From the NCBI GenBank assembly GCA_019636095.1, contig JAHBYF010000001.1:558001-622000 (forward strand): a stretch of 64,000 nucleotides of DNA, written 5' to 3'. A program made the position numbers and the translations under genes. The notes below the pieces were generated by a model, which was not told the DNA's origin, did not search any database, and worked only from the letters and a program-made list of their open reading frames with translations. Position 1 is the stretch's first letter. Each line of letters opens with the position of its first letter. This DNA is from Hyphomonadaceae bacterium. Its GTDB lineage: Bacteria > Pseudomonadota > Alphaproteobacteria > Caulobacterales > Aquidulcibacteraceae. Positions 19,651-27,815 of the stretch are shown here, in pieces.

Positions 19651-20675
19651 CAGAGACCTCCCATCGTGTCAAACAGCGCACGCCATTGGGCGACGATCGC
19701 GGCTTCGCTGAATTCGGTTTCGGCGCGCTTGGCGCCGTTGGCGACGAATGTCGCGGAGAGCGTTTTGTCGGCCAGGAGCACTTTTGTTTTGGCGGCGAGG
19801 GCTTCTGCGTCATCGATTTCGATGAGGAAGCCGTCTTCGCCGTCGCGAATAAGGGCGCCTGGGCCGGCGGATTTGGCGGCGATCACCGGCACGCCGTGCG
19901 CCCACGATTGAATGACGACATTGCCGAGTGGCTCGAAGCGCGAGGGAAAGAGCACGAGATCGGCGGTGCGGTAGAGCGAAGGCGCGTCGTCGCGCCAGCC
20001 GAGAAAGCGGACGCGATCGGCGACGCCGAGATCGGCGGCTTGCGATTTCAGGATGGCTTCGTCGGGGCCATCGCCGGCGATCCAGAGATAGGCGTCGGGG
20101 AGTTGTTGCAGCGCGCGGAGCGTGACGTCGTGTGCTTTACTTGTGTGCAAGCGGCCCATGCCGAGGAGAAGCGGCACGCCTTCCGGCGTTTTGAGTGCGG
20201 CGCGGTTGAGTTTGCCGCCGTCGCCGGCGCTGGCAAAGTTGGGGATGTAGTGCGCGCGCTCCTTCGGCCATCCTTCGCGCACGATCCAATCGACGATGTC
20301 TTGCGTGTTGCCGACAAGCGCGTCGAAGCCGCGATAGTTCTTGAGCTTGTAGTAGCCGCCGAGGCGGCCGATGCGCTTCCAGGGGCCGGCGGGCGTGAGG
20401 CTCGCGGCGCGGTTCATCCAAGCGATGATGACACGCGTGTCTTCCTCGCGTGCAAGCGCGGCAATGGCGCCCGGCGTAGCGAAGTCGAACGGCTTGGAGA
20501 ACGGCAGCACACGGGTCGTGATGCCGAGTTGCGCGAGCGCGGCTTCGCGGCCGGCATGCGCGCGGATGGCGGCGGCTTGTTTCAGTCCCGCGCGCTGGAA
20601 GGCGCCCGTGAGCGCGACGAAATAAGCCTCCGCGCCGCCATTTGCGGCTGAGCCCATGGTCTGGATAAGGCTCAT
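19650..20675 (-). CDS. GT4-family glycosyltransferase
   Basis: The 341-aa GT-B protein begins MSLIQTMGSAANGGAEAYF, the Gly-rich acceptor loop of GT4 enzymes. The C-terminal half has LLGMGRLHTSKAHDV, WIAGDGPDE, VRFLGWRDD and the donor-binding EX7E region SRFEPLGNVVIQSWAHGVPV. The likely job is transfer of a sugar to LPS core or another envelope glycan, as kdsD lies just beyond a 200-bp gap and asnB is translationally coupled. Donor and acceptor cannot be decided from sequence. Confidence 0.88.
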   Translation of the reverse strand: MSLIQTMGSAANGGAEAYFVALTGAFQRAGLKQAAAIRAHAGREAALAQLGITTRVLPFSKPFDFATPGAIAALAREEDTRVIIAWMNRAASLTPAGPWKRIGRLGGYYKLKNYRGFDALVGNTQDIVDWIVREGWPKERAHYIPNFASAGDGGKLNRAALKTPEGVPLLLGMGRLHTSKAHDVTLRALQQLPDAYLWIAGDGPDEAILKSQAADLGVADRVRFLGWRDDAPSLYRTADLVLFPSRFEPLGNVVIQSWAHGVPVIAAKSAGPGALIRDGEDGFLIEIDDAEALAAKTKVLLADKTLSATFVANGAKRAETEFSEAAIVAQWRALFDTMGGL

Positions 20676-20753
20676 GCGGGGAAGGCGGGGCGGCGGATCA
20701 CGGTGGCGGAGACATAGAGGGCGGCTCCTCTTGGCTCAACTGGCCTCCCCATA

Positions 20754-20818
20754 GCGTCAGCCTGAGCTTGTCGAAGGCGAAGCGGTGACGTCGCGCTTCG
20801 GCAGGCTCAGCGTGACGC
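20754..20818. repeat. interspersed inverted repeat (GCTGAGCTTGTCGAAG type)
   Basis: Two imperfect inverted arms of about 24 bp (GCGTCAGCCTGAGCTTGTCG on the left; the reverse complement on the right begins GCGTCACGCTGAGCCTGCCG) flank a spacer of about 17 bp. The type is common between genes in alpha- and other proteobacteria. It fills the gap between the glycosyltransferase and kdsD, which are divergent. It contains no ORF. Confidence 0.7.
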
Positions 20819-20875
20819 ATTGGTAGGCGGCTGTGTTTCTTCCCTTTTTCGCCTCACCATGCGAGACCGCGCTCC

Positions 20876-21853
20876 ATGAGCATGATCGACCCGAAGGCTG
20901 CCGTGGCGGCGGGGCAAGAGACTATTCGCGTTGAGGCCAAGGCGCTGGAGCAATTGGCGGATGCGCTGGCCGGGGCGCTGAACGCGCCGTTCGTGCACGC
21001 GGCGCAGCTGCTGGCCGAGACCAAGGGGCGGGTGATCGTCTCTGGCATGGGCAAATCGGGCCACATCGCGCGCAAGATCGCGGCGACTTTGGCGTCGACG
21101 GGTACGCCCGCGCAATTTGTGCATCCGGCGGAAGCGAGCCATGGCGATCTGGGGATGATCGTCGAGGCCGATTGCGTGCTGGCGATTTCGCGCTCGGGCG
21201 AGACGGCCGAGCTTTCCGATCTGCTTTATCATTGCCGGCGTATCCACGTGCCGATCATTGGCATGACATTTAAGCCGGGCTCTTCGCTGGCGAAGGCGTC
21301 GACAGCGGCATTGGTGCTGCCGGAGTGCGGTGAGGCGAGTGAAGAGGCGCCGGCGCCGACGACGTCGACGACGATGTGTCTGGCGTTGGGGGATGCGCTT
21401 TCGGTGGCGCTCATCAAAGCGCGCGGGTTCACGGCTGATCATTTCGGCGCGATCCATCCGGGCGGCAAGTTGGGCGCGGCGCTGAAGAAGGTGACTGATG
21501 TGATGCGCGTCGGTCAGAGCGACCCGCTGATTTCGCCCGATGTGTCGGTGGCCGACACGATGAAGGCGATGAGCGTTGGCGGCATTGGCGCTGTCGGCGT
21601 GATCGAAGGCGGCAAGCTGATTGGGATCGTCACAGACGGCGATTTGCGGCGGAAGCTGACGCCGGAGATGTTCAGCAAAACCGCGCGCGACATCATGACG
21701 GCGAACCCGAAGACAATCGCGCCGGATGCGCCGATCGCGGACGCGATCGCGATCATGAACGAGAAGCGGATTACCTTGTTGTTCGCTGTGGTGGACGGCA
21801 AGCCGGTCGGCGTCGTGCACATGCACGACTTGTTGGCGGCTGGGGTGCGGTGA
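20876..21853 (+). CDS. kdsD: arabinose-5-phosphate isomerase
   Basis: KdsD converts ribulose-5-P to arabinose-5-P, the KdsA substrate. The 325-aa protein has an N-terminal SIS domain (VIVSGMGKSGHIARK near residue 55, AISRSGETAEL, HPGGKLG) and two C-terminal CBS domains (from about residue 205; VMRVGQSDPLISPD, DIMTANPKTIAPD), the typical KdsD/KpsF layout. Both ATG at 20876 and ATG at 20882 are possible starts. The next gene starts within its last codon (GTGA overlap). Confidence 0.95.
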   Translation: MSMIDPKAAVAAGQETIRVEAKALEQLADALAGALNAPFVHAAQLLAETKGRVIVSGMGKSGHIARKIAATLASTGTPAQFVHPAEASHGDLGMIVEADCVLAISRSGETAELSDLLYHCRRIHVPIIGMTFKPGSSLAKASTAALVLPECGEASEEAPAPTTSTTMCLALGDALSVALIKARGFTADHFGAIHPGGKLGAALKKVTDVMRVGQSDPLISPDVSVADTMKAMSVGGIGAVGVIEGGKLIGIVTDGDLRRKLTPEMFSKTARDIMTANPKTIAPDAPIADAIAIMNEKRITLLFAVVDGKPVGVVHMHDLLAAGVR

Positions 21854-22317
21854 CCGCCGCACGGTTCGCGCTCGCTGTGCTTGCTGGCGCGATCGTTTGC
21901 TGCGCGTTCATCGTGGTGCAATTTGCATCCCGGTATTGGGGCGCTGTCGGCGTTTTCACCGCTGACGATTGGATGGCGCTGGCGCCCGACGTTCGCGGGG
22001 GGCTCATCGACTATGCGCTGGGACTTGGCTTCGGCATCGGCCTTTGGGCGGTGCTGCGCGCCGAGCGCGGGGGCGGGCTTTTGGTAGCGATGGGCATCGG
22101 CGCCATTGCGATGGTGGTCGCGCCGCAGATCAATGCGGTGATCTACGTCCTCGGCTTGGGTGTTCCGATTGACTGGGGCTTGATGTTGCAGGGCGCGGTT
22201 CGGCGGGCGGGCTTACCGCTTGCCGCTGGGGCCGCTGCCGGCGCCGTCATGTGGCGAATTGCTTATGGCGGCGCAGCGCGCTTAGCTGGCGCCAAGAATT
22301 CGAGGGGGATGTCATGA
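21850..22317 (+). CDS. integral membrane protein of unknown function
   Basis: The 155-aa protein starts at a GTG overlapping the kdsD stop and ends overlapping the next start (ATGA), so it is the middle of a coupled run kdsD - this - amidohydrolase. Four hydrophobic segments are visible (about residues 5-25, 52-70, 76-100 and 118-142). There is no family motif. A flippase-accessory or structural role is not supported; the function is unknown. Confidence 0.7.
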   Translation: MTAARFALAVLAGAIVCCAFIVVQFASRYWGAVGVFTADDWMALAPDVRGGLIDYALGLGFGIGLWAVLRAERGGGLLVAMGIGAIAMVVAPQINAVIYVLGLGVPIDWGLMLQGAVRRAGLPLAAGAAAGAVMWRIAYGGAARLAGAKNSRGMS

Positions 22318-23624
22318 AAATGGGTTTCGGTGCGGCGCTGATGGTCTTGGCGCTTGGTGTGACATCGGCGAGCGCGCAGCAAGCGACAGGCTTCACGCCT
22401 TCGGTTGAGTCCTCCATCCAATCCGTACTCCCGCGCATGATCGCGTGGCGGCGGGACTTTCATGAGCATCCAGAGCTTTCGTACGAAGAGGTACGCACTT
22501 CGCGCATCGTGGCGCAGCATCTGCGTTCGCTGCGAATGGAAGTGCGGACGGGTGTGGCGCAGACCGGCGTTGTCGGCGTGTTGCGCGGAGGGCGACCCGG
22601 GCCGGTGATTGCGTTCCGCGCGGATATGGATGCGCTGCCGGTGACGGAAGAAGTGGATTTGCCGTTCCGCTCACGGGCGCGCGGTCGCTATAACGGCCAG
22701 GACGTCGGTATCATGCATGCGTGCGGACACGACACCCACGTCGCCGTGCAGATGGCGGTTGCGACGGTTTTGGCGTCGCAGCGTGAGAATCTCGCGGGCA
22801 CGGTGATCTTCGTGTTCCAGCCGTCGGAGGAAGGCGCGCCCCCAGGCGGGCTAGGCGGGGCACGCCGCATGCTTGCCGAGAACGTCTTTGGCGACCTCCA
22901 CCCCGAAGCGATCTACGGCTTGCATGCTTGGCCGCAAGCGAGCGGTACGGTGACCATGATTTCCGGGCCGATGATGGCTGGTTCCGATCGCATCGACATA
23001 ACGGTGACCGGTAGCCAGACACACGGCGCGCAGCCGCACGCAGGCATTGATCCAATCGTAGCGTCGTCGCAGATCATCAATGCGCTCCAGACGGTGCCTT
23101 CGCGGCAGATGGATGCGGTAGGTTCGCCGGTGATCGTGACGATCGGCATGATCCAAGGCGGCGTGCGCTACAACATTATCCCGCAGACCGTGCAGATGCA
23201 GGGGACGTTGCGGTACCTCAATCCCGAAACACGCGAGCGCTTCTATGAGCGTATCCGTCGAACGATCACGGAGACGGCCGCAGCCTCCGGCGCCACGGCG
23301 GAAGTCACCATCACTGAAAACGCGATCCCGACGGTGAACCCGCCCGCTTTGATGGCGCGGACACGCGCGGCGGTAACAAGAGCGCTCGGCGAAGAGCATG
23401 TGCTGAGTGGTCAGCCGGTTATGCCGGCTGAGGATTTCGCCTACTTCCAGCAAGCGGTGCCCGGCATTTTCTTCTTCTACGGCGTGAATCCGCCAGGGGT
23501 GACGCAAGCCGAGGCGGCGCCCAACCACAATCCGCGCTTCTTTGTTCATGAACCGGCGATGGAGACGGCATTGCGCGCAATGTTGGCGATTGCACTTGAT
23601 CGGGTCGGTCCAGAACAAAGTTAG
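22314..23624 (+). CDS. exported M20-family amidohydrolase (HipO/IAA-amidohydrolase type)
   Basis: The start is ATG 22314, which overlaps the previous stop; the frame is open to 22251. The signal peptide is MKMGFGAALMVLALG with cleavage near ASA-QQ. The 436-aa M20D hydrolase has MHACGHDTHVA, with Cys and His as metal ligands, FQPSEEGAPPGG with the catalytic/metal Glu pair, GLHAWP, a dimerisation domain with HGAQPHAGIDP, and the late PAEDFAYF. It probably hydrolyses N-acyl amino acids or amino-acid conjugates in the periplasm. The exact substrate is unknown. Confidence 0.9.
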   Translation: MKMGFGAALMVLALGVTSASAQQATGFTPSVESSIQSVLPRMIAWRRDFHEHPELSYEEVRTSRIVAQHLRSLRMEVRTGVAQTGVVGVLRGGRPGPVIAFRADMDALPVTEEVDLPFRSRARGRYNGQDVGIMHACGHDTHVAVQMAVATVLASQRENLAGTVIFVFQPSEEGAPPGGLGGARRMLAENVFGDLHPEAIYGLHAWPQASGTVTMISGPMMAGSDRIDITVTGSQTHGAQPHAGIDPIVASSQIINALQTVPSRQMDAVGSPVIVTIGMIQGGVRYNIIPQTVQMQGTLRYLNPETRERFYERIRRTITETAAASGATAEVTITENAIPTVNPPALMARTRAAVTRALGEEHVLSGQPVMPAEDFAYFQQAVPGIFFFYGVNPPGVTQAEAAPNHNPRFFVHEPAMETALRAMLAIALDRVGPEQS

Positions 23625-23686
23625 TTGATCGAACGCATCTTGCGCCCGAGACGCCGAACGGTAAGATTCTGACGAGGGATCATTAC

Positions 23687-24439
23687 ATGAAGCGTATCTT
23701 GCTTGGCGGACTTGCCGTGATTGGGTTGCTTCTCGCAGCAGCGCCAGCATTGGCGGACGTGCAGTGGCAGGTCTTCGAACTTCGCCGCCAGCAGTGCTTC
23801 AATTCGATGAATAACTTTACACCGGAGCAAAGCATTCGCGGCTGCTCCGATCTTATCACCATGCGCAGCATTACCGGCGACGGTCGGGCTCAGGCGTATA
23901 AGCTACGCGGTGATCGTTACCGAGAGTTGCGCGATTGGGAGCATGCGCTGGCGGACTATAATCAAGTGATCCGCATGCGCGGTGACCATCCGGGCGCCTA
24001 TTATCGCCGGAGTGAAGTCTATCTGGCGCAGGGCGAATTCGACCTTGCGATGGCTGATGCCGATCGGGTCATCAATATCGTGCCAGACACGCCAGGCGGC
24101 TATCGCGTGCGCTGTGAGGTGCGCGTGGCGCGCAATGTTGAGCTGGACGCCGCACGACGGGATTGCGACCAAGCCCTTGAGATCAACTCTATTGATACCG
24201 CCGCTCTGGCCGCGCGCGGCGTTCTCAACCTGCGGACCGGCGCGAACCAGCAGGCCTGGGCCGATTTCGACGCCGCCATTTTCAATGGACGCCGCGTCGC
24301 GCAAACGCTGTACGGGCGTGGAATCGCCTCACTGCGCCTTGGTCGAGCGCGGGAAGGACGCACAGACATGGTCGCGGCTGAGCAATTGCAGTCTGAAATC
24401 GAGGCGACGTTCGCCAGCTACGGCGTCACGCCACCCTGA
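23687..24439 (+). CDS. exported tetratricopeptide-repeat protein
   Basis: The 250-aa protein has a Sec signal peptide (MKRILLGGLAVIGLLLAAAPALA). Helical TPR-like units follow from about residue 60, seen as repeated A-Y/LRG-LG...Y..A..D pattern (AYKLRGDRY, ALADYNQVI, PGAYYRRSEVYLAQGEFDLAMADADRVI). It may scaffold periplasmic complexes. It is 62 bases after the amidohydrolase in the same direction, with GAGG just before the ATG, so it could be co-transcribed. Confidence 0.8.
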   Translation: MKRILLGGLAVIGLLLAAAPALADVQWQVFELRRQQCFNSMNNFTPEQSIRGCSDLITMRSITGDGRAQAYKLRGDRYRELRDWEHALADYNQVIRMRGDHPGAYYRRSEVYLAQGEFDLAMADADRVINIVPDTPGGYRVRCEVRVARNVELDAARRDCDQALEINSIDTAALAARGVLNLRTGANQQAWADFDAAIFNGRRVAQTLYGRGIASLRLGRAREGRTDMVAAEQLQSEIEATFASYGVTPP

Positions 24440-24470
24440 TTGTGGGCAATGTAACAAAAACCGCTTTTGC

Positions 24471-24499
24471 TTGACTCTGCGGTAGCAGAAAGGCCCTAT
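24471..24499 (+). promoter_or_regulatory. possible promoter of the cold-shock gene
   Basis: TTGACT at 24471 and CCCTAT at 24494 are 17 bases apart and would give a long leader of about 110 nt before the cold-shock ATG, as is usual for csp mRNAs. The -10 match is weak. Confidence 0.3.
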
Positions 24500-24615
24500 G
24501 CGGCCCGGACGTCGGGACGATCACGACCCGCGCGGTATCCCGCGTTGGCTACTCACCCCCAAAAGTCCAACCCGCGTATCTATTTCGGGCGTGGGAGTTT
24601 GCGAGGAGTGCGGCC

Positions 24616-24825
24616 ATGGCTACGGGCGTGGTGAAGTGGTTCAACATGCAAAAAGGGTTCGGCTTTATCGCGCCGGACGAGGGCGGCAACGATGTTTTCG
24701 TCCACGTGAGCGCTGTTGAGCGTTCGGGTCTGACTGGCCTGAAAGAAGGTCAAGCGGTCAGCTTCGATGTCGAAAACGACCCACGTAAGAACAAGCCGTC
24801 GGCGGTGAACATTAAGCCGGTCTGA
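24616..24825 (+). CDS. cold-shock domain protein
   Basis: A 69-aa single CSD protein with the RNP1 motif KGFGFIAPD (residues about 13-21) and RNP2 DVFVHVS. It binds single-stranded nucleic acid and melts RNA structure. The length is standard. It has its own terminator at 24850-24885 and a GGAGTG-like ribosome site before the ATG, so it is probably monocistronic. Whether it is cold-induced or constitutive cannot be seen. Confidence 0.95.
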   Translation: MATGVVKWFNMQKGFGFIAPDEGGNDVFVHVSAVERSGLTGLKEGQAVSFDVENDPRKNKPSAVNIKPV

Positions 24826-24849
24826 CGCGGTTCTAAGACTTGAAGTTTC

Positions 24850-24885
24850 AATCGCCGTGCGGTTCACCGTACGGCGATTTTGTTT
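24850..24885 (+). terminator. intrinsic terminator after the cold-shock gene
   Basis: A 13-bp stem (AATCGCCGTGCGG against CCGTACGGCGATT, one G-T pair) with a 4-nt loop is followed by TTTGTTTT. It ends 15 bases before the next ATG, so the GST-like gene may need readthrough or its own start near here. Confidence 0.9.
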
Positions 24886-24899
24886 TCCGGGAGATTCCC

Positions 24900-25949
24900 A
24901 TGACCGCCCCGTTCCGCCTCTATGGCGCGGAGCTTTCGCCGTATTCGGTGAAGGTGCGCTCTTACCTTCGCTACAAGGGCCTCGACTTTGAATGGCGCGC
25001 GCGGACAAACGCGACCCAGGAAGAGTTCCAGCGCTATGCCAAGTTGCCCCTGATCCCGGTGCTGGTGGATGCCGAGGAAAATGCCTTCCAGGACTCAACG
25101 CCGATCATCGAGAAGCTTGAGGCGGAGAACCCCGAACCGTCGATTACACCAACCGAGCCGGCGCTGGCGTTTCTCTCGGCGCTCATCGAGGATTATGCCG
25201 ATGAGTGGCTCAACAAAGCGATGTTCCATTATCGCTGGACCTACCCGGAGGATCAGGAAAGCGCGGCCAAGCGTATCAGCGACATGATCTTTGAAGGCGC
25301 CGAGAAGCCTGAGGGTATCGAAGACCAGGTTCGCACGCGCATGATCAGCCGCTTGTATCATGTCGGTTCCTCGGCCGAGACGGCGCCGTTGATCGAAGGC
25401 TCGTTCACACGACTTCTTGGGTTGCTCGACACGCTGTTGGGCAAGCGTCCTTACCTCTTTGGCGGACGGCCATCGCTTGCTGATTTCGGCCTGGCCGGGC
25501 AGCTGGCGCAGCTGGACTCCGACCCCACCCCGGGCATTCTCTTGCGGACGCAGGCGCCGAACGTGGTGCGTTGGCTGGAGCGGATGGATGCGCCGAAAGC
25601 GGATGGCGCGTTCGCCTCGTTCGCGGACGTGGCCGATGACGTCATGGAGTTGCTCCGCTCGGAGATCGCGGCGGCTTACCTTTTGTGGATGGATGCGAAT
25701 GCGCGTGCGGTCGCCGATGACGCGAGCGGCGTTAGCGTCGATATCGGTGGCATAACCTTCGCACAGAAACCGCAGCGTTATGCGGCCAAGGCGTTTGGCG
25801 AGTTGAAGCGCAAGCGAGCTGCCGTTGAAGACGAGGCATTGGCCGCGCTTCTGACGGCGACTGGCATTGATGCGCTACTCGCGTCGTCGCCCCAAGATAA
25901 CGACGCCATCGACGCTGAGGATGCGGCCGACGAGGACGACGAAGACTAG
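24900..25949 (+). CDS. glutathione S-transferase-like protein with extended C-terminus
   Basis: The ATG at 24900 (MTAPFRLYGAELSPYS) is chosen over the ATG at 24840, which lies in the terminator of the previous gene. An N-terminal thioredoxin fold (about 1-80) has SPYSVKVRSYL as active-site region, with Ser and no Cys, plus LPLIPVL and DSTPIIEKLE. An all-alpha GST_C domain follows (PYLFGGRPSLADFGLAGQL). At 349 aa it is well over the usual 200-230. The extra C-terminal part is helical and ends in a highly acidic tail (EDAADEDDED). The substrate is unknown. Confidence 0.82.
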   Translation: MTAPFRLYGAELSPYSVKVRSYLRYKGLDFEWRARTNATQEEFQRYAKLPLIPVLVDAEENAFQDSTPIIEKLEAENPEPSITPTEPALAFLSALIEDYADEWLNKAMFHYRWTYPEDQESAAKRISDMIFEGAEKPEGIEDQVRTRMISRLYHVGSSAETAPLIEGSFTRLLGLLDTLLGKRPYLFGGRPSLADFGLAGQLAQLDSDPTPGILLRTQAPNVVRWLERMDAPKADGAFASFADVADDVMELLRSEIAAAYLLWMDANARAVADDASGVSVDIGGITFAQKPQRYAAKAFGELKRKRAAVEDEALAALLTATGIDALLASSPQDNDAIDAEDAADEDDED

Positions 25950-26031
25950 CGTTCAGACCAAAGCGCCGCAGGCCGCTCTGAAATCGCGCGCGACCGCACC
26001 GCGATGACTTCATCTACGCCCAAATGAAGAC

Positions 26032-26057
26032 GGCGCGCGTCTGGGGGAACGCGCGCC
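26032..26057. repeat. inverted repeat between GST and hsp20 genes
   Basis: A perfect 9-bp inverted repeat (GGCGCGCGT / ACGCGCGCC) with an 8-nt loop lies in the intergenic gap between convergent genes. There is no T-tract on either strand. It may be a bidirectional attenuator. Confidence 0.5.
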
Positions 26058-26080
26058 AAAGTTCGGATATTGGGGGAGGT

Positions 26081-26124
26081 GCTCGCCGCGCGGCGCGGGG
26101 GGAGGGGATGGCCGCGCGGCGAGC
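26081..26124. repeat. 14-bp inverted repeat downstream of hsp20
   Basis: A perfect 14-bp inverted repeat (GCTCGCCGCGCGGC and its complement) with a 16-nt purine-rich loop ends 14 bases from the hsp20 stop. As a very stable RNA hairpin it probably protects or terminates the hsp20 mRNA. No T-tract is present. Confidence 0.6.
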
Positions 26125-26137
26125 GGGAAGCGGGGGA

Positions 26138-26617
26138 TTAAGCCGCTTCTGTTTCGTCGTTTGCCGCATCCACTACTTTCGGCTTGGACTTAGCGGCGGT
26201 TGCAGATCCGATTTCGATTTTGCGCGGTTTCAGCAGTTCAGGAAGCTCACGAACAAGATCGATCGTTAGCAGCCCATTCTCCAGCTTGGCGCCGGCGACG
26301 CGGACGTGGTCAGCGAGGCCAAAGCGGCGCTCAAAGCTGCGTTCGGCGATGCCGCGATGCAGGAAGTTGCGTTGCTCGACGGCTTTGCGCTGGCCGGTGA
26401 CCAGCAGAGAGTTCTGCTTGAACTCGATGTTCAGATCGTCTTCCGCGAAGCCCGCGACCGCCAGTTCAATGCGGAAATTGTCTTCGCCGATCTGCTCGAC
26501 ATTGAAGGGCGGATAACCAGGCGCAGCATCAAGACGCGCAGCTTGGTCCATAAGGCTCGCGATGCGGTCAAAGCCGACAAGCGTGCGATAAAGTGGGTTT
26601 AGGTCGTTCGATGCCAT
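26138..26617 (-). CDS. small heat-shock protein (Hsp20/IbpA family)
   Basis: A 159-aa ATP-independent holdase that binds unfolding proteins. The alpha-crystallin domain (about residues 37-130) has YPPFNVEQIGEDNFRIELAVAGF, the FLHRGIAERSFERRFGL motif typical of IbpA-type proteins and the late GLLTIDLVRELPE. An Ala/Lys-rich C-terminal extension follows. The IxI-type motif is poor (KPRKIEIG). Transcription and translation are both apparently heat-controlled by a sigma-32 promoter and a ROSE-like leader upstream. Confidence 0.93.
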   Translation of the reverse strand: MASNDLNPLYRTLVGFDRIASLMDQAARLDAAPGYPPFNVEQIGEDNFRIELAVAGFAEDDLNIEFKQNSLLVTGQRKAVEQRNFLHRGIAERSFERRFGLADHVRVAGAKLENGLLTIDLVRELPELLKPRKIEIGSATAAKSKPKVVDAANDETEAA

Positions 26618-26735
26618 GTGACGTGTCCTTCTCTAAGCGACATTCAGGCGCTCCCGCAGGAGCTATTTTCCGGCTTTTCCGTCCCCGAAGGCGGCGTTTC
26701 GGCCAGCTATGCGACCCCTCTATGGGGCGCCGCAC
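26618..26735 (-). promoter_or_regulatory. ROSE-like RNA thermometer in the hsp20 5' leader
   Basis: The leader of roughly 118 nt (transcript start predicted from the promoter) folds by eye into several hairpins, including GCTCC-TGCG-GGAGC. The last one sequesters the ribosome site: TGTCGCTT pairs with AAGGACA around a 4-nt AGAG loop, leaving one unpaired G. The TCGCT opposite AGGA is the hallmark U(U/C)GCU anti-SD of ROSE elements of alphaproteobacterial sHSP genes. It would melt at heat-shock temperature to allow translation. Confidence 0.8.
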
Positions 26736-26742
26736 ACCAGGC

Positions 26743-26770
26743 AGATGGGGGCTCGGAACGGTCGTTCAAG
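26743..26770 (-). promoter_or_regulatory. sigma-32 (RpoH) type promoter of hsp20
   Basis: On the minus strand, CTTGAAC (26770-26764) and CCCCATCT (26750-26743) are separated by 13 bases. This fits the RpoH consensus CTTGAAA-N(11-16)-CCCCATNT with one mismatch (last A of the -35). It directs transcription into the ROSE-like leader. Confidence 0.85.
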
Positions 26771-26830
26771 ACCTGGTTCCGGACCCCATCGTTTTGACAA
26801 TCTTAGGCCTTCGGGCTTAGCGCTCGACCC

Positions 26831-27703
26831 ATGCTGCTGACACGCCGTTCTGCGACGCTTGGATTGGGCCTTGGTCTTGCCGCTTGCGGCCGCTCACAAC
26901 AAAGCGGGGCCGATGCGCCGCCGCAGGGGTCGCTCGCCTGGGCGATAGCCGGCGATTGGCGCATTGATCCCGAGCGTGACCAATGGCGTCATCCGCTGCA
27001 GACGTTGCTCTTCTGGGGCCTGCAGGGCGACATGACAGTGCTGGAAATCTATCCGGGACTCGGCTGGTACACGTCGATCCTCGCGCCGTATCTCAAAGCA
27101 AATGGCGGGCACCTCATAGCTGCTAGCTTCGATCCTCACCGCGGCTCCGTTGCCCAGCGCGAGACGCTGGCGGCCTGGCAATCGCGCTTCGACCACGACG
27201 ACGAACTCTATGGCGAGATTTCAGAGACGGCTGTCACCAACACCGGTGCGGCACTCGCGCCTGCCAACAGCGTTGATCTGGCGATCCTCGCGAACAACGT
27301 CCACACATTGATGGCGGCTGGCATCGCTGAGCGTGTCTTCGCGGGCGTCCTTGCTGCGCTGAAACCTGGCGGCGCCTTTGGCATCGAACAGCACCGAGCA
27401 TCCTCAACGGGCCTGCAAGATCCGCTTGCGGGGACAGGTTACGTGCAGGAGGCCTACGTCCGCGCACTGGCGCAGGAGGCGGGCTTTGAGTTTGTCGCGG
27501 CGAGCGACCTGAACGCCAATGCGCGTGACACCCGTGATCATCCATTTGGCGTTTGGACGCTGCCGCCAACGCTACGCACCTCGCCGCTAGGCCAGGAAGA
27601 CAACCCCCGTTTCGACACATCGCCCTATGAGGCGATTGGCGAAAGCGACCGCATGACACTCAAATTCCGCAAACCGAGCGGGAGTGCCCCGGCGGCGCCC
27701 TAA
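26831..27703 (+). CDS. exported class I methyltransferase-like lipoprotein
   Basis: The 290-aa product begins MLLTRRSATLGLGLGLAACG: twin Arg, a hydrophobic core and a lipobox LAAC, so a Tat- or Sec-exported lipoprotein is predicted. The rest has a SAM methyltransferase-like core: motif I VLEIYPGLGWYT near residue 70, a second strand with ASFDPH, and the late LAALKPGGAFGIEQH. SAM is cytoplasmic, so an exported methyltransferase fold is puzzling. It may be non-catalytic or bind another ligand. It is divergent from hsp20 and its ATG is 61 bases from the hsp20 promoter. Confidence 0.75.
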   Translation: MLLTRRSATLGLGLGLAACGRSQQSGADAPPQGSLAWAIAGDWRIDPERDQWRHPLQTLLFWGLQGDMTVLEIYPGLGWYTSILAPYLKANGGHLIAASFDPHRGSVAQRETLAAWQSRFDHDDELYGEISETAVTNTGAALAPANSVDLAILANNVHTLMAAGIAERVFAGVLAALKPGGAFGIEQHRASSTGLQDPLAGTGYVQEAYVRALAQEAGFEFVAASDLNANARDTRDHPFGVWTLPPTLRTSPLGQEDNPRFDTSPYEAIGESDRMTLKFRKPSGSAPAAP

Positions 27704-27815
27704 GGCCGGCCAGCGAGCAGCAGTCGCAAGCTTGACGCCGCCGTCACTCTTGCGGCGAACGCTGTCGTGGTGTGTAAGAGGGCCCGAAGGCCACGAAGGG
27801 TCCGGAGGAAAAGCC

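Noticed and set aside
24498..24719. Open frame overlapping the cold-shock gene.
   Set aside because: It is out of frame with the clear CSD protein and lacks any motif.
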